NCBI RefSeq assembly: GCF_039555335.1
Contig: NC_092647.1
Coordinates: 19,504,946-19,568,945 of the forward strand
Source: Amphiura filiformis
Taxonomy: Eukaryota > Echinodermata > Ophiuroidea > Amphilepidida > Amphiuridae
Direction: 5' to 3'
Length of the DNA: 64,000 bases
The translations under genes and the position numbers were made by a program. Under the pieces are notes generated by a model, which did not search any database, had not been told where the DNA came from, and was given only the letters and a program-made list of their open reading frames with translations. Numbering within the stretch: position 1 is the stretch's first letter; every line of letters begins with the position of its first letter. Positions 23,281-35,578 of this stretch are shown piece after piece.

Positions 23281-23862
23281 AAGTACACTGACCTAAATAT
23301 GTTTTTATAAAACAGTTATAAATCAATCTCATGCAGTCAGTTGTGAAATGCTCCCATTCACCTCAAAAGATATTGTTTGATTTTGTCAAAAGTTTATGTT
23401 TATGCATCAGGGATAACAAAGGGGCTTCTTTATTTGTGTATTGTTTATTGTTGTTATATTATTATAATTGTAATTACTATTATTATTGTTTCGTATATGT
23501 ATCAAAGCAATGCATGTTATTATCATAATAATATATGACTTGTATAAACCTCAACTTGTATATCACGAATTTGTACATAAAATTTAAGTAAATCAAAGCC
23601 ACTTGATAGCCGTCTGTATAGGTAACTGTGCATGTTATATTATGTAGGGTTGAACCATTTCATGATTCCACATTTCTGATGCCTTTTGACTTGACTTTTT
23701 TTCACTTTGAATGCTTAAATGAGAAGTATTAATGCCTTAACAGTAGTATGTGCATGGGGCTTAACGCTGCTACGAGTACCAAGGCTCAAAATACATGGGA
23801 CGATTAGTCCCCGAATATCACAAAATTGGCTCCTTTGTGGTAATATTTGTCAATGGTAAAAT

Positions 23863-24052
23863 GGGCTACTCAACTGAAATTCATAAACTTATGGAAGACA
23901 TGACCTTAATCTTCCACATAGGGAGTGTAGATTTCGAATGGAATCGCCTATTCAGGTAGCCAGTAGCCACATATGAAATTTTACACTGCCTGTATGGGAG
24001 ATTAAGGTCATGTCTTCCATAGGGGGTATAAGGATTTCATCTGGAATAGCCC
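23863..24052. repeat. Foldback MITE family copy
   Basis: GGGCTACTCAACTGAAATTC to GGATTTCATCTGGAATAGCC, with an extra CAGTAGCCA near the centre. Confidence 0.85.
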
Positions 24053-24226
24053 TGTATAGCTCTCTTAATCAAAAAAAAGTTTTTTGTGACTATTGGCAGA
24101 TTGTGTGAGCAGCGACATTGCGTAATTACGCGCTGCACGCTTGAAGTATTTATAAATTCAGATATGAAATACAAATGGTCATGTAAAAAACAAAAGAGTT
24201 TTATCTGCTATCTGACCGTTTGTTCA

Positions 24227-24386
24227 ACAGCAGAAAGACTTATCTCCTAGCTGCTATGTGTATGATTGCATGTGATATGAATGGGTTCACTCACATGGCA
24301 TACCCTTACATAAGTGCACACTATGTGCATATCAAAGGCAATCATACACAGAGCAGCTATAATGGAGATACATCCTTCTGCTGCTG
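24227..24386. repeat. Hairpin element with about 55-bp arms
   Basis: CAGCAGAAAGACTTATCTCC, AGCTGCTATGTGTATGATTG on the left pair with their inverses on the right. Confidence 0.8.
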
Positions 24387-24996
24387 CCATTATTATGATG
24401 CCTCTTAAATTGTGTATAAAGTCAGATCTGGTAAGGTCAGACAAGTCAGGTCAGTAAACTGAAGTGAGATAAGTTGATGCTATCATCAATGTGTGTGTGT
24501 GGGGAAAAATGAAAGTGTAATTCATGTTTCAAGAATATGGTGTCAGATAAGTGGGGTCAGGTGTGAGGAAGAAAAGTAGGGTCAGATGGGGTCATAAAAG
24601 TGGAGTCATGAAATGGTTGAACCCTATTGTACAGGAATCATGATGTTTCCTCTTATTCTTGTTATTATTACTATTATACATACAACAAATTTGATCAATA
24701 ACTTTTTGGTTCCAATAAACAGCACTGTAATTGCACATCTATCGTCTAATTTTGTGTGTGAAATTTGTGAGTTGTTGCACATTGTTTATTACGATTTACA
24801 TCTTCATGTTTATATAGAATATTGGCCATTTTTGTCATGAATATCTGGTAAGCAGACTGGTAGTTGAGTCACCAAACTCGAGTCGAAACATTGAAATGTC
24901 AAGTTAAGTCATTTGGGATTTGAGACTAGAGTCCTAAAGTTCAAGACATTTCTAAAGTGTCATGCCAGTAGAATTGATTCTATACAATTCTGGTAT

Positions 24997-25329
24997 CCCA
25001 GCAAACAGAATGATGTTTTCAAAACATGTGAAAAATGTGTTTTGGTTTTGTTGAAAATCTATTTAGTAACACTTTTAAAGTTATGCTAAGGTCATCAAAA
25101 TGTGTATATGAAAAAAAACTACAACATTTTAAAAATGATGTCAAAATATTATTGTGAAAAAAAATATTTTGGGGCAAACATTTTTTCAGCACAAAATAAC
25201 ATTTATGTTAGAATATTTTGTTTTGTAACCAAGTTTTCTAAAATGTTCTTGAATGTTATTAAAACATTTTATATCCTTCATATAACCTACATTTAAATGT
25301 TTTCTGGAAAACATTTTGTGTTTGCTGGG
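24997..25329. repeat. TIR element with CCCAGCAAACA ends
   Basis: CCCAGCAAACAGAATGATG at the left and, inverted, CCCAGCAAACACAAAATG at the right; the interior has repeated AAAACATTTT blocks. This end sequence is typical of a widespread animal MITE group (recalled, not checked). Confidence 0.75.
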
Positions 25330-25435
25330 AACTACTATAGGTGCACTGACCAGGGAGTGCAACCTGCCCCCTCTGGCTCCAAATACTGTGGCATATCATC
25401 ACAAACTTCAAGGTGCATCGCCCTGTAGACAGAAT

Positions 25436-25621
25436 GGGCTATTCCAGTTAAAATCCACCCACCCACCATGAAAGACATTACCTTAATCTTCCACAGGGAG
25501 TGTGAATTTCAAATGGGATTACTTAAATTGGTAACTCCATTTAAAACCTACACTCCCTATGTGGGGTGGATATTTCCAAAATCTTCCACAGGGTAGTGTG
25601 GAATTTAACTGGAATAGCCCA
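25436..25621. repeat. Foldback family copy, apparent recombinant of the two subtypes
   Basis: The left half follows the 185-bp type (GACATTACCTTAATCTTCC); the right arm switches to the long-subtype arm (GGATATTTCCAAAATCTTCC). Ends GGAATAGCCC. Confidence 0.8.
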
Positions 25622-26065
25622 ATTCTCCCCTCTATCCTCCTGGTAAGTACCAAAATTACATCAGGAAATTGAGTAGATCATCTGCTCAGGGAGATCAGTA
25701 ACTGATCTTATGGCTGATTCAACATTTACAGTTGTACACAAGTCGACTGCTCAGTGCCAGAAGTGCTGCCATGAGTATAATATACTGTGTGTAAATTGCC
25801 AAATGTTCACAGAGCAGCTGTTGCACTTGCCCACTTCTGGCAGTCAAAGTGTATTCCACACAGTGTGAGGTCCTGGGTTCAAGTAACTTGATGAAAGGGT
25901 CGCCAAGGGGCTCAGTAAGTCATAGCTCATTCATAACCTTGCCCTCGCAACTTTTATGACGGTTTTTTTTAAATCTAAATTGCCATCTTCACCTCACCAT
26001 TCACTGTTTACATTCACATTGCAACACTCAAATTCAAGTCACTGCTGCCAACACGCCACACTGCT

Positions 26066-26239
26066 CAATTCCAGTTGAAAACCATGCACCCCGTATAAAA
26101 GACTTGCCCTAAATCTTCCACACAGGGGTTGTAGATTTCAAATGGACTCGCCCATTACGATAACACCATTTGAAATTTGAGTGGAAGATAATGGGCAGGA
26201 CTTCCACAAGCGTGTGTGGATTTCAACTGGAATAGCCCA
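26066..26239. repeat. Foldback MITE family copy
   Basis: TCAATTCCAGTTGAAAACCA to GGATTTCAACTGGAATAGCC with a decayed inner right half. Confidence 0.82.
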
Positions 26240-26258
26240 ATTTTCTATCTTGCCTTTT

Positions 26259-26351
26259 CTTCATTTCGCTGTTTTTCTTCACTTTGCTGTTTTTCTTCAC
26301 TTCGCTGTTTTTCTTCATTTCCCTGTTTTTCTTCATTTCGCTGTTATACTT
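26259..26351. repeat. 18-bp tandem repeat, about five copies
   Basis: Unit TTCATTTCGCTGTTTTTC; the copies differ by one or two bases. The phase is a multiple of three, so one frame reads as a false repeat peptide. Confidence 0.9.
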
Positions 26352-26537
26352 CACTCGTCATACACTTATCATAACTAACAACTCATTCAGTAACACCATC
26401 TTTTCATATCTTTTTTCTTCTTTCTTTCCTCTCTACTACAGAATACATACATGGCCATATAGGTAAGGGAAGCTTACATGGTGAATAACAACTAAAACTT
26501 GGAAGAAGATTTTACTTACATTGTAACTCCAAACGAT

Positions 26538-26681
26538 ACGGATTTTTGTTACTTTTAAAACACTTGGAAATGTTCAGTGAACATTTGCACTGTCAATCCA
26601 GCAATGAGTTTTCTTGTGTTTTATGAAAATCATATCACCAAAAAATTAAGATTTCACTTGTGAAAAATGCTAAAACACTAC
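26538..26681. repeat. Direct repeat copy 1 flanking a MITE
   Basis: Shares GTGAACATTTGCACTGTCAA, GAGTTTTCTTGTGTTTTATG and AAATGCTAAAACACTAC with 27034-27177. Confidence 0.85.
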
Positions 26682-27025
26682 TTAAAGGAGTATTTTGTGA
26701 TCCTAGCATCCTCATTTTATGTTATTTTTCAGTAGATATCCACAAAAAAAGCTTATTCCCAAAATTTCAGTTGATTCCGATTTTGCGTTTGGGAGTTATG
26801 CATGATTATGTGTATTACACTGCTCCATAGGCCACTATTGTAATTTCGTTCTGTATACCAGAACGAAATTCAAATTTGACGATATTTTTGCTAAACGAAT
26901 TTATCTGCAAGAAATATTTGGTAAATAAACATTATGTAGCCAGAGGTTTCTAGTGGTATAAAAATCTCAACTTTTGTTGAGAAAAGTGGGGGGATGAGGC
27001 TGTGGATCACAAAATGCCCTTTTAA
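26682..27025. repeat. MITE with TTAAAGG..TTTTGTGATCC ends
   Basis: TTAAAGGAGTATTTTGTGAT at the left; the inverse at the right reads TTAAAAGGGCATTTTGTGAT. It sits exactly at the end of direct repeat copy 1. Confidence 0.8.
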
Positions 27026-27033
27026 ATAAACAA

Positions 27034-27177
27034 TAAGGATTTTGGTTACTTTTCAAACACTTCAGTGAACATTTGCACTGTCAATCCAGCAAACTTAACA
27101 GCAATGAGTTTTCTTGTGTTTTATGAAATATCACCAACAAATTTAGATTTCACATGTGAAAAATGCTAAAACACTAC
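27034..27177. repeat. Direct repeat copy 2 flanking a MITE
   Basis: Same sequence as 26538-26681, with a small extra block (AACTTAACAG) absent from copy 1. Confidence 0.85.
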
Positions 27178-27694
27178 CTACGTACATAACACAGTAAAAT
27201 ATTACAACCAAATTTTCAGCTTACAACTGTATACAGGAAAAGCTTTTAAGAGTTATTGTTAATTTTATGTTGAGCTGGATAAAACTTGTATCACTGTCCA
27301 GGTGTTTTAACACTAACAGGTTTTTAAAGGATGTACAGAAAAAGTGTTTAAAAACTTCAATGCAGAGTGTATCCATGAACATAAACGTTGTGAAAGGTCG
27401 GTTGAAAGTTTTTCTCAAACACACATTTATTTTGCAAATTGTAGTTTGTGATATAAAATTCACTTGCTATTTTATTTTTCGATAATAATAGTTTCCTTTT
27501 TGAAGAACATGTTTTTCGACGTCTACAGCAAATAATAATTCAAATTTTCAAATGATGCTGCACATTTTGTTTTAAATCATGTAAAAACAATGATCCAATA
27601 ATGTGATAAAATATCCACCTTTACTGCAATTTTGCAAGTATTTGTAGTTTTTCCCTAATCATAGTTTCAATTATATTTGAACATGGTGTCACAC

Positions 27695-28132
27695 TTAAAG
27701 CCTTATTATAACATTTCTGTAAAAATAGATTAGTATTTATTTTCCATAAAATGTTCCTTTTACTGTCAGATATGTCCCTTCTAATTTTGAGGCGAACAAG
27801 TGAGGTAAAGCATAGAAAATTGTAATTTACTACTAGCGCCCATTCATGTTACCCCCGGGTTTTAATATGGTACGATCCTGGGGGTGTGTGTGTCTGTGTA
27901 TCCCGCACGCCGTGTACGTACTGTGCATGTACGTATTCGACTAATATTTCCATAGAAATAATAAAACGCCGGTACCATCGTTTTGTTCAAAATCTCGGAT
28001 TTTGACAAAACTACAGCACCTAAAGTCTTGATTTTTGTATCTTTATTGACTTAAAGTACATTACAATCGTGTAAAAAACAGAATTTAAAAATAGGGGCGT
28101 TCTCCTCAGCAAATGTTATAATATGGCTGTAA
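27695..28132. repeat. TIR element (family Q)
   Basis: Ends TTAAAGCCTTATTATAACAT and the inverse of TTACAGCCATATTATAACAT. A second copy in the opposite orientation is at 34489-34912; they share GTGTACGT/ACGTACAC and CGATTTTGACAAAAC-like blocks. Confidence 0.78.
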
Positions 28133-29343
28133 GTTTTGAAGGAAACCTGACTTTGAACCATGTTTGTATCCCTTATTTAGAAATTATGATATCTAGCAGT
28201 CTCATATTACCACCAAGATAACAACAGTATAATATCGGTTCAACTCTTCCTATGTATTTGTTCAGGAGCTAACCGTTGTTAATCTGTAATGAATCCACAC
28301 TTTTACAGTAGCGTGCACACGAATGCAAGTTAAGGGAAGTGTGTGTTATGACACCTGTGCGTATACATACACACTTACATGTTGAATTCATTATTTTGGA
28401 GGAAGTGGTTAAACAGAGCTATTTTATTCTGTAGTTGCGTTGCTGATATCAACAAAGAAATCATCTTGTAATGCGTGCGTGGCAATGATTAACATTCCTC
28501 ATGAATTAATCTTGTGAATTAGGCCCCTCATACAAACTTTAGCTTGTTTTCGTTGCTGAAAGGGATTCAATCATGTTTCACTGTTGTTCATCAAGCACCC
28601 AGTTAACAACTCACGTCCAATGCGCCTGCATGGTTTACTTCGCTCGGGCAACTTAAACTGCCCGTAAAAGTAAAAACATGTAGGTGACGTGGACGCATCA
28701 TTGTTAAATGGTGATGAACTACGATGATGAAGGGAACAACGGTGAAACATGACTGAATCCGTAATTCAGCAATCTCAGTGATTATTTTGCAAACCCCACT
28801 GGCTATTTTGGCCATTTAGCATGGAGTTATATGGCGGACTTAAAGTCAAAATTGGCTTATTGACCTACAAACACAAATTTGGCAGATTCCATTTAGGGGT
28901 AACAAGATGGGACATGTGTAAACATTACAAATTAGGTTTGAAAAAATTTAACCAATTTCTTATTATAATAGTACATTATGGCTTTCATAGAGACTTTACA
29001 ACCTCTGAATTTGACACTTAGGACCTGAAATTTATTATTGGGGGGGTATAATTATGTCGTGCACGCAACACAAATTAATTGCACTGCTTAATGCAGTTAA
29101 AATATTATAATGACCATATTGGTCAGTCATATGAACCCTACAAAAATGTACCAAGTCAACATATCTAATTGCAATATGGTTGGTTAATTGAATAATATAT
29201 TTTGCACCTTTTAATACTATTTTTGTCTTTGTAAAATGTTTCCAAGCTGAATTTTATTGTAAAGATTTCTTATGAATGTATTTAACCCAATCCTGAAGCC
29301 TAATCTTAGTCGGGATTTTAGTCCCAAAACATTATCTTAACTG

Positions 29344-29490
29344 TAACCTAATCCTAACACTCGAGACCTAATCCTAACCTGAAAGCAAAATCATTTCCAA
29401 AACGTCTAATCCTAAACTTAACCTAATCGTAACTGTAAACATAATCCTAACCCCAAAGCCTAACTCCAACTTAACTCTAGTGTTGGCCCT
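29344..29490. repeat. Degenerate CCTAATCCTAA-rich tract
   Basis: Many CCTAA and CTAATCCTAA units in one orientation, likely an old interstitial telomere-like or simple repeat. A smaller one lies at 29829-29910. Confidence 0.55.
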
Positions 29491-29551
29491 AACCACAGAT
29501 TTAGAGGAGAACCAGGACTCGACCACCATCTTGATACAGGCATGGAAGCAA

Positions 29552-29750
29552 AAAATTGGGGGTATTCGGTTTCCCTTGGAATGCGCTTGAGGCATTTGTT
29601 GTCATGCAAGCGCAACATGGATGATGAGCGCATTTGAGAGACACACTTGATGCGACCTGCGTGCGAGTACTAAGACGCTGCAGATGAGATGCAGAATTGT
29701 TTTTGTTAATCTCCACGCTCCGTCGATAAGGACCTGAATACCCCTAATTT
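29552..29750. repeat. TIR element, GC-richer interior
   Basis: AAAATTGGGGGTATTCGGTT on the left, and the right end inverted reads AAAATTAGGGGTATTCAGGT. Confidence 0.65.
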
Positions 29751-31442
29751 TCTCCCCATAGTTGACGGCACGATCGATTGTACATGGCAGTATAGGGAGT
29801 CCCGGTTCTCTTTCTGTTCTCTAACTCTGTGGCCCTAACCCATCCTACCCAAAAGCACAATCCTTTCCATAAGGTCCAATCCTAGACCTAACCCCAAATT
29901 CTGATGCTATTCCCAAAGTTTTGCTAAAAAGTCATGTTGGAACTTACAAACCACAAGGCCAACAGAAATGATAATACAGACCATAGATATTTGAGCGAAG
30001 GAGCATTACGATTTCAATGATACAGACCACAAAAGAATTTCTTTTTTCTCATGTTTGAGGGGTCTTTTTTAGGGGGGGGTAACCATCAGGATTTTTTATT
30101 ACTATTATTAAAAACGGAGCCAAAAATGCAATAAGAAAAGAAATCCCGCATCCGCATACCAGTTTTTAACTTTAAAAAAGTGTAAAAATAAAAACAAATG
30201 CGTAGCACTTACGGTTTTTGGTCAAAAGAAAATGAGACTAACCTTTTTTACGTAACCAAATGAAGAATTCAGATGCAAAAATTATAAATGCCAAAAAACT
30301 TTTTCAGTTATAAAGGCCACCATCATCTGCCCTCTAATGTAATGCTAGCTTTAAATTGACACCCTATTTTACTAATTCCAAGGTAAATAATATGATCAAA
30401 AGTAGCACAAACTTTCTCAAATTGAGAAAAATGGATAAATCAGGTTTTGCATCTAAAATCTTGAAAATTTTGTGTGTTTTAATGATTAGGCCAAGAAAAA
30501 TTAAACACGTTTCTCATCCAGATTTTCAACAAAAAAGGATTAGGATCTTTTTATTGAAAAATATGTGTGAAATCCTGCAAGGCTATCAAGAGTATCTTAA
30601 CTTCCTAGACATCTTTTTTTTTTTCAAAAGTTAAAAATGAAATGTTAAAAAAATTTTTGAAGCAGCCTCAAAAAAGGAAGCGAGAGGGATGAGAAACATG
30701 TTTTCTTTTTTACTCGGTTAGTCGATTCCATGACGATTATATTTATCTATTCATTCAATATACTTGCCTGTTCCATTTGAGTGAGAGGGGTGTTTAGAAG
30801 TCAACTTGCATTATCATGTCTATGCAGTGGCCTTGGCAGATTTTCAAACATGGTGGGGCCACTGGACTCGATTCCCCCAACTCCTCAAAATGTTCTTAAC
30901 AAAATTGCTATTCCATTACAACATCACATCCAACCACCAACACACATTTAACATTGATACAAGGCATAAATTGTAATTTGCCAACAAGCATATGGTAGCC
31001 CCACAAATCATCTCCCCCCCGACTGGGTGTTTCTTCCCTGACTGACTGACGAAAGTGGTGGGCACTGGTAAAGCTTTGAGGTGAAACCTAAATATCCCTC
31101 TCTCTCAATGGAACTGTTTGGCTTATCAAATTAATACCGAGTTGCAAATAATATTTATTAATCAGTAAATAGTTGAGTGTGCTACAAATTGTTTTAAAAA
31201 GTCGAGGAGTAAAGAGTTTAATTTAATATTGGTAGAAAAAGTACTATTTCCACAATTTGCATTGCATTTTACTAACTGATCTTGCACGGTCACATAATTT
31301 ATCATATTGTACTAAGTTGCAGGTCAACTATCACACACAATACATATACTCATAAAACTGTGTTCAGTTCAATCTTGCCACCCTTCCTCTGCTTGGAGGT
31401 ACACTACTTCAACCCCACCCCTGTTGAATACGCCACTCCTTA

Positions 31443-31851
31443 GGTGGCGAGTGTGGCGCAATGGTTACGGTACTTGCCTTTAGTGCATGAGGTCCTGGGT
31501 TCAATTCCCGGTGGTGGCAATTTGCTGGGATATTGACTTGGGAAAAAAGTCTGAAATTAATTGGTAACTTCTGTAGATTAAATTCAGACTTCTGCTCTCC
31601 CCATGGTTCATTTAGAATTGAATCATGAAAGTACTCCATCCTTTGGAGGGGATGTTAAGCTGTCGGTCCCATGTGCAGAGAGCCATACCTGTACATGTAT
31701 TTTGCAGCCAGTTTCGAAAAGAGTAGGGTGTTAACCCCTGAGTGTTCCCAACACGTCCCGGTGTTCAAACGGACCCCAATGGAAATAAGCTTCAATATAG
31801 GCTTTCTTGGGTTATCCAGGGTTGTCAAAACCTGAACAAATCAAATCAAAA
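31443..31851 (+). repeat. tRNA-derived SINE
   Basis: A tRNA-like head holds a box A-like TGGCGCAATGGTTACGG and a box B GGTTCAATTCC with correct spacing. A tRNA-unrelated body follows (GGGGATGTTAAGCTGTCGGT, CAGAGAGCCATACC), ending in AAATCAAATCAAA. Length about 400 bp. It should be transcribable by RNA polymerase III when young. Two headless or box-B-only relatives may be at 25868-25890 and 57393-57451. Confidence 0.8.
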
Positions 31852-31917
31852 ACTCATATAACCCATCATGTTTTGAGCTCAAAGGTTGAAGACCCCTGAT
31901 ACAAGGACCAAACAATA

Positions 31918-31997
31918 CGTTGAGGGTTGGGAACCAGAAAGCTGCAACTCACAATGGTTTGTGAGTTGAGGCTTTCTGGTTCTCAACTCTCAACTTA
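31918..31997. repeat. Hairpin
   Basis: TTGAGGGTTGGGAACCAGAA pairs with TTCTGGTTCTCAACTCTCAA; the loop includes CACAATGG / TTTGTG. Confidence 0.8.
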
Positions 31998-32295
31998 TGT
32001 GAGATGAGGAAGTCACTATTCAGAATATCATCTTATTCTTCAGGTTTTGTGTTCCTTTCCCTCAAATTTCCATATTTAAAATGTTGTGCAACTGCCATTT
32101 TCCCCTGAAAACAAATTGGACCCCGCTTCTGATGTAGGAAAACGTTCCAATGAATACCGGCTCCCCTTCCCTACCTATATGGTCCCTATACATGTACTCT
32201 AACTCATGAAATGTTTGTGAAAATTTTGTGACATGAATTCATGAAATGTATGAATTCATGAAATGTATGAATTTCACACACACAAAAATTACATC

Positions 32296-32932
32296 GTCGG
32301 CTGTATTCCATAGTGGCGTATAGTGATTTTTGGTCATTTTTTTGAAAATTGGCACATATGTTTTTAATGATGTTCTCTTTCATTTTTTCTAAGTCTCATC
32401 AGTCACAATTAGCTAATTAATTAGTAATTAATTAATTAAATGTATATAGTTACAAAGTGACATTTTTGTATTCCATAGTGGCGTGTCGACCATACGCCAC
32501 TTTTTATACACATTTTATAATTATGAAATATCGGCAAAAATGAAAAAAATTGTATGTCATAGTGGCGTACACCTATCGACTATCGCCACTATGGAATCTG
32601 AACGACGAAAAGTAACGCCATAGGGATTACACGGCGATCGAGGAGGCGTACGGTTAACGTTAAGTAGGGTATTGCGTTTTGTTAGTTTTCCATAGTGACG
32701 TATAGTTTTATTTTCAGTTTGCCAGAAATAGTATGTATTTATTTCTTTTGAAAAATATATAACAATAAAATCTATTTAGTTTACTACAGAAATTTCACAT
32801 CATTTACAAAATATAATGAATGTCTGATTTACACAACTCGATTTTAAATTGGCATTTCTTCAAACCCGATTTTCTCGAAAAGTTGTTTATTCGCGGCGCC
32901 CCACTATACGCCACTATGGAATACGGACGACG
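32296..32932. repeat. TIR element with many internal copies of its own end motif
   Basis: The ends GTATTCCATAGTGGCGTATA and the inverse. CCATAGTGGCGT or its inverse recurs near 32471, 32558, 32584 and 32687 (mutated). Confidence 0.8.
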
Positions 32933-33010
32933 ACATGCCGTAAAAATCTTTTCAAATCGCACACATATTTTGTGCCGTGAAAATGATAAGCCTTACCATA
33001 TTTAATCATT

Positions 33011-33170
33011 GGACTATTCCAGTTGAAATCCATACACCCCATGTGGAAGACATGACCTTAATCTCCCACACAGGGAGTACAGGGAGTGTGAATTTCAAAT
33101 GGTTACCTGAATGGATGATTATAAAGGTCATGTCTTCCATAGGGTGTATGGACTTCAACTGGAATAGCCC
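33011..33170. repeat. Last foldback MITE family copy in the window
   Basis: GGACTATTCCAGTTGAAATC to GACTTCAACTGGAATAGCCC; inner right half deleted, and GGGAGTACAGGGAGT shows a short duplication. Confidence 0.86.
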
Positions 33171-33189
33171 TTTAAGTTCTTTACTTACC

Positions 33190-33472
33190 GAAGTGACGTA
33201 ATAATCGGATTAACTACCATAGCAACAGGTGAAAACTATTTTTGAGTACATCCCGCTACACTACAAGCAGGTTGCACTCATCACCTGTGTATGTGTGCAA
33301 TCACAATATCGGTCTTTTCAAAGATACAAATCTTACAGGTGTGAGTGATCAGCATGATATGGTTCAATGCAGAGGTACAGCGTGAACGTAGCAGTGCAGC
33401 GCGGTGTGTTCATAAATTGTTTTCACCTATTGGTATGGTAGTTAATCCGATTATTACATAACTTTGCCAGCG
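33190..33472. repeat. TIR element family R, copy 1
   Basis: GAAGTGACGTAATAATCGG and ATTAACTACCATAGCAACAG on the left pair with inverses on the right. Related copies: 52949-53006 (deleted) and 54184-55092 (interrupted). Confidence 0.82.
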
Positions 33473-33715
33473 TATTAGTCAATCTGAAAACTGTTCATTA
33501 ATAGAACACAGTAATAGATTTCATTGCACAAAACACAGTATTATAAAATAAAGTGGCATTGATTGCATAATTTACTACTGTTTATTGGTATGTCAATCTT
33601 TTTGTTGGTAATTTTGTGTATGTTGTGTCAAATTAACCACTGCTATTATAGCCTTTTCGAGATATGGCAGACACAATAGGATGGCGCTGCACGAAGTGGG
33701 TAAAGATATTGATAT

Positions 33716-34053
33716 TTTTGATATTTAACAGTACTCGAAGTAAACTTTATAAATCTGATGATTTATACTTAAAAGTGTATGTAGTGGGATGAAAAGCCAA
33801 CAATTATTTTAACATTTTGACCTTTCGTACTTGAAGGTATGGATTTTTTTCCCAAAACACCAGAAAAAATTAGGTCTTTTGGGAAAAAAATCCATATCTT
33901 CAATATGAAAGGTCAAAATTTTCAATTGATCATCGACTTTTCCTCCCGGCTACATATACTTTAAGAATATATCAATAGATTTATAAAATTTACTTCCAGG
34001 ACTGTTATATATAAAAAATGTGAAAATATCAAATTTTTGCTCTCATGTCACAC
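33716..34053. repeat. Family P palindrome, copy 2
   Basis: Paired blocks AAGTAAACTTTATAAATC, AAGTGTATGTAG and GGATTTTTTTCCCAAAA. It lacks the outermost block of the copy at 16917. Confidence 0.78.
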
Positions 34054-34488
34054 ACACAAAAAAGATGTCGAAACGCTCAAAACGCTCATTCCAGATCCCT
34101 TAAACCAACCTATAGGTTGAAATCAGGTTATTTTGAACTTTCGTGTTGTTTCAATGTTGATACAATGTTAAAATTACAACCTGTGCCCCCTGGGATTCCT
34201 ACAACAATAAGGTACGGTATACATGTGTATTTGTATATTGAAACAATAAAATATGTCACACAACACACAAAGCATTGTTTAAAGATTTAAAATTCTTTTA
34301 ATATAAAACATTTTACATTTTTAGAGTTCATTGAACTTTCATTTTAACAAGTGAACATTAAAGTTTTTGGATTGATAAACCAGATTTATCGACTTGTAAA
34401 GTAATCTTTTACATTCTTCAAATGTGCATGTTCTTTTTTACTTCATTAATTTCCTTTAAAAAATTCTAATTATGAAAGTTAAAGCCAT

Positions 34489-34912
34489 ATTGTAACATTT
34501 GCTGAGGAGAACGCCTCAAAAAAATTTAAATTCTGGTTTTTACACGATTGTACTTTAATAAGCAGAGATATTCTGCAGAAATCAAGACTTGAGGTGCTGT
34601 GTAGTTTTGTCAAAATCTGAGACTTTTTTTGAATAAAACGCAGGAACCGTTGTTTCATTATTATGATGGAAATAGTAGTCGAACATGTATGCGATGTTCA
34701 TAACACAACATGGTACGTACACGGCATGCGGGATCACACATCAGAGGGTCATACCGTATTCCAACCGCTGAAGTAACATCCTAGTAGTAAATTCCAAGTT
34801 TCTTTGCTTTATACCTTGCTTGTTCAGCTCAAAATAAAAAGGGGACATTGCTAACATTTTATGGAAAATAAATCCTAATCTTTTTTTACAGAAATGTTAT
34901 AATATGGCTTTA
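34489..34912. repeat. TIR element family Q, inverted copy
   Basis: GTTAAAGCCATATTGTAACA on the left and the inverse of GTTAAAGCCATATTATAACA on the right, internally similar to 27695-28132 reversed. Confidence 0.8.
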
Positions 34913-35040
34913 ACGAGTACTGATGTAATAATATATATATTTTTTTACTTTACATTTTTAGAAAAAATATAACATTTCTGAGTACATATCATTACTTTAC
35001 TTTCATTACAAAAAAGGCAGCTTACAACAGTCTGTACAGT

Positions 35041-35152
35041 GGCATTATCCGAGGCAGATCCATAATTGAGAGACTCAATAGGGTAATTTTGCATAATTTT
35101 GGCAGATTTGTTAGGTGAGCTGGCACTCCCTGGATTCGCCTCTGATAATGCC
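35041..35152. repeat. Short TIR element
   Basis: GGCATTATCCGAGGCAGATC at the left is matched by the inverted GGCATTATCAGAGGCGAATC at the right. Confidence 0.7.
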
Positions 35153-35226
35153 TAAAAATGATTGAAAGGCTGGTTCAAATAATCAAATTGTACACATATA
35201 ATGTTTACACTACTTAGAGGAGCATT

Positions 35227-35578
35227 TGGTTTCATACTTTCTGCCGCTTGCTACTGAGCGGCGTGACGCTTCATCATACTGCTTGCACTTGTCTGCAAGT
35301 GGAGCGGCACACCGCTGTGCGGCAAAAGCATGACTTTGAAAGCCACTGTTGCAGTTCAGCACTGCTCCAAAATCATTTTATTCTCATACGTGAGAGCGGC
35401 ACAGCTCGGAGTTTACTTGAATTCAACCCCCGCAATGCTGCCGCTTGAGCAAAGTGATGGAGTGATCGATATATCGGCTTGTCACTGGTCACCGCTAGCG
35501 TTTCTAGTGCGACTATGCAGTGAAGCAAAATCATCTCCAGAGTGGCAAAGCGGCAAGTGGCAGGAAAGTATGAAACCA
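35227..35578. mobile_element. GC-rich TIR element with 5-bp target duplication
   Basis: TGGTTTCATACTTTC and its inverse form the ends; GCATT flanks both sides (35222-35226 and 35579-35583). It is 153 bp past the FAS1 gene A stop and holds several CCGCTTG / GCGGCAC blocks. Confidence 0.75.

Larger units (their letters stand above)
16261..31442. other. No gene recognised; repeat-rich intergenic (or intronic) region
   Basis: Apart from the listed repeats, the longer stretches (19279-19650, 21058-22290, 24387-24996, 28133-29343, 29911-31442) carry no exon I could defend. Open frames are short, AT-rich and without donor/acceptor support. Confidence 0.55.

Noticed and set aside
30356-30634. 92-residue plus-strand frame
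   Set aside because: AT-rich, Lys/Ile/Phe-biased composition typical of non-coding DNA; no splice sites and no motif.
31409-31639. Minus-strand frame containing HRELNPGPHALKA
   Set aside because: This peptide is the usual antisense translation of a tRNA-type SINE head.
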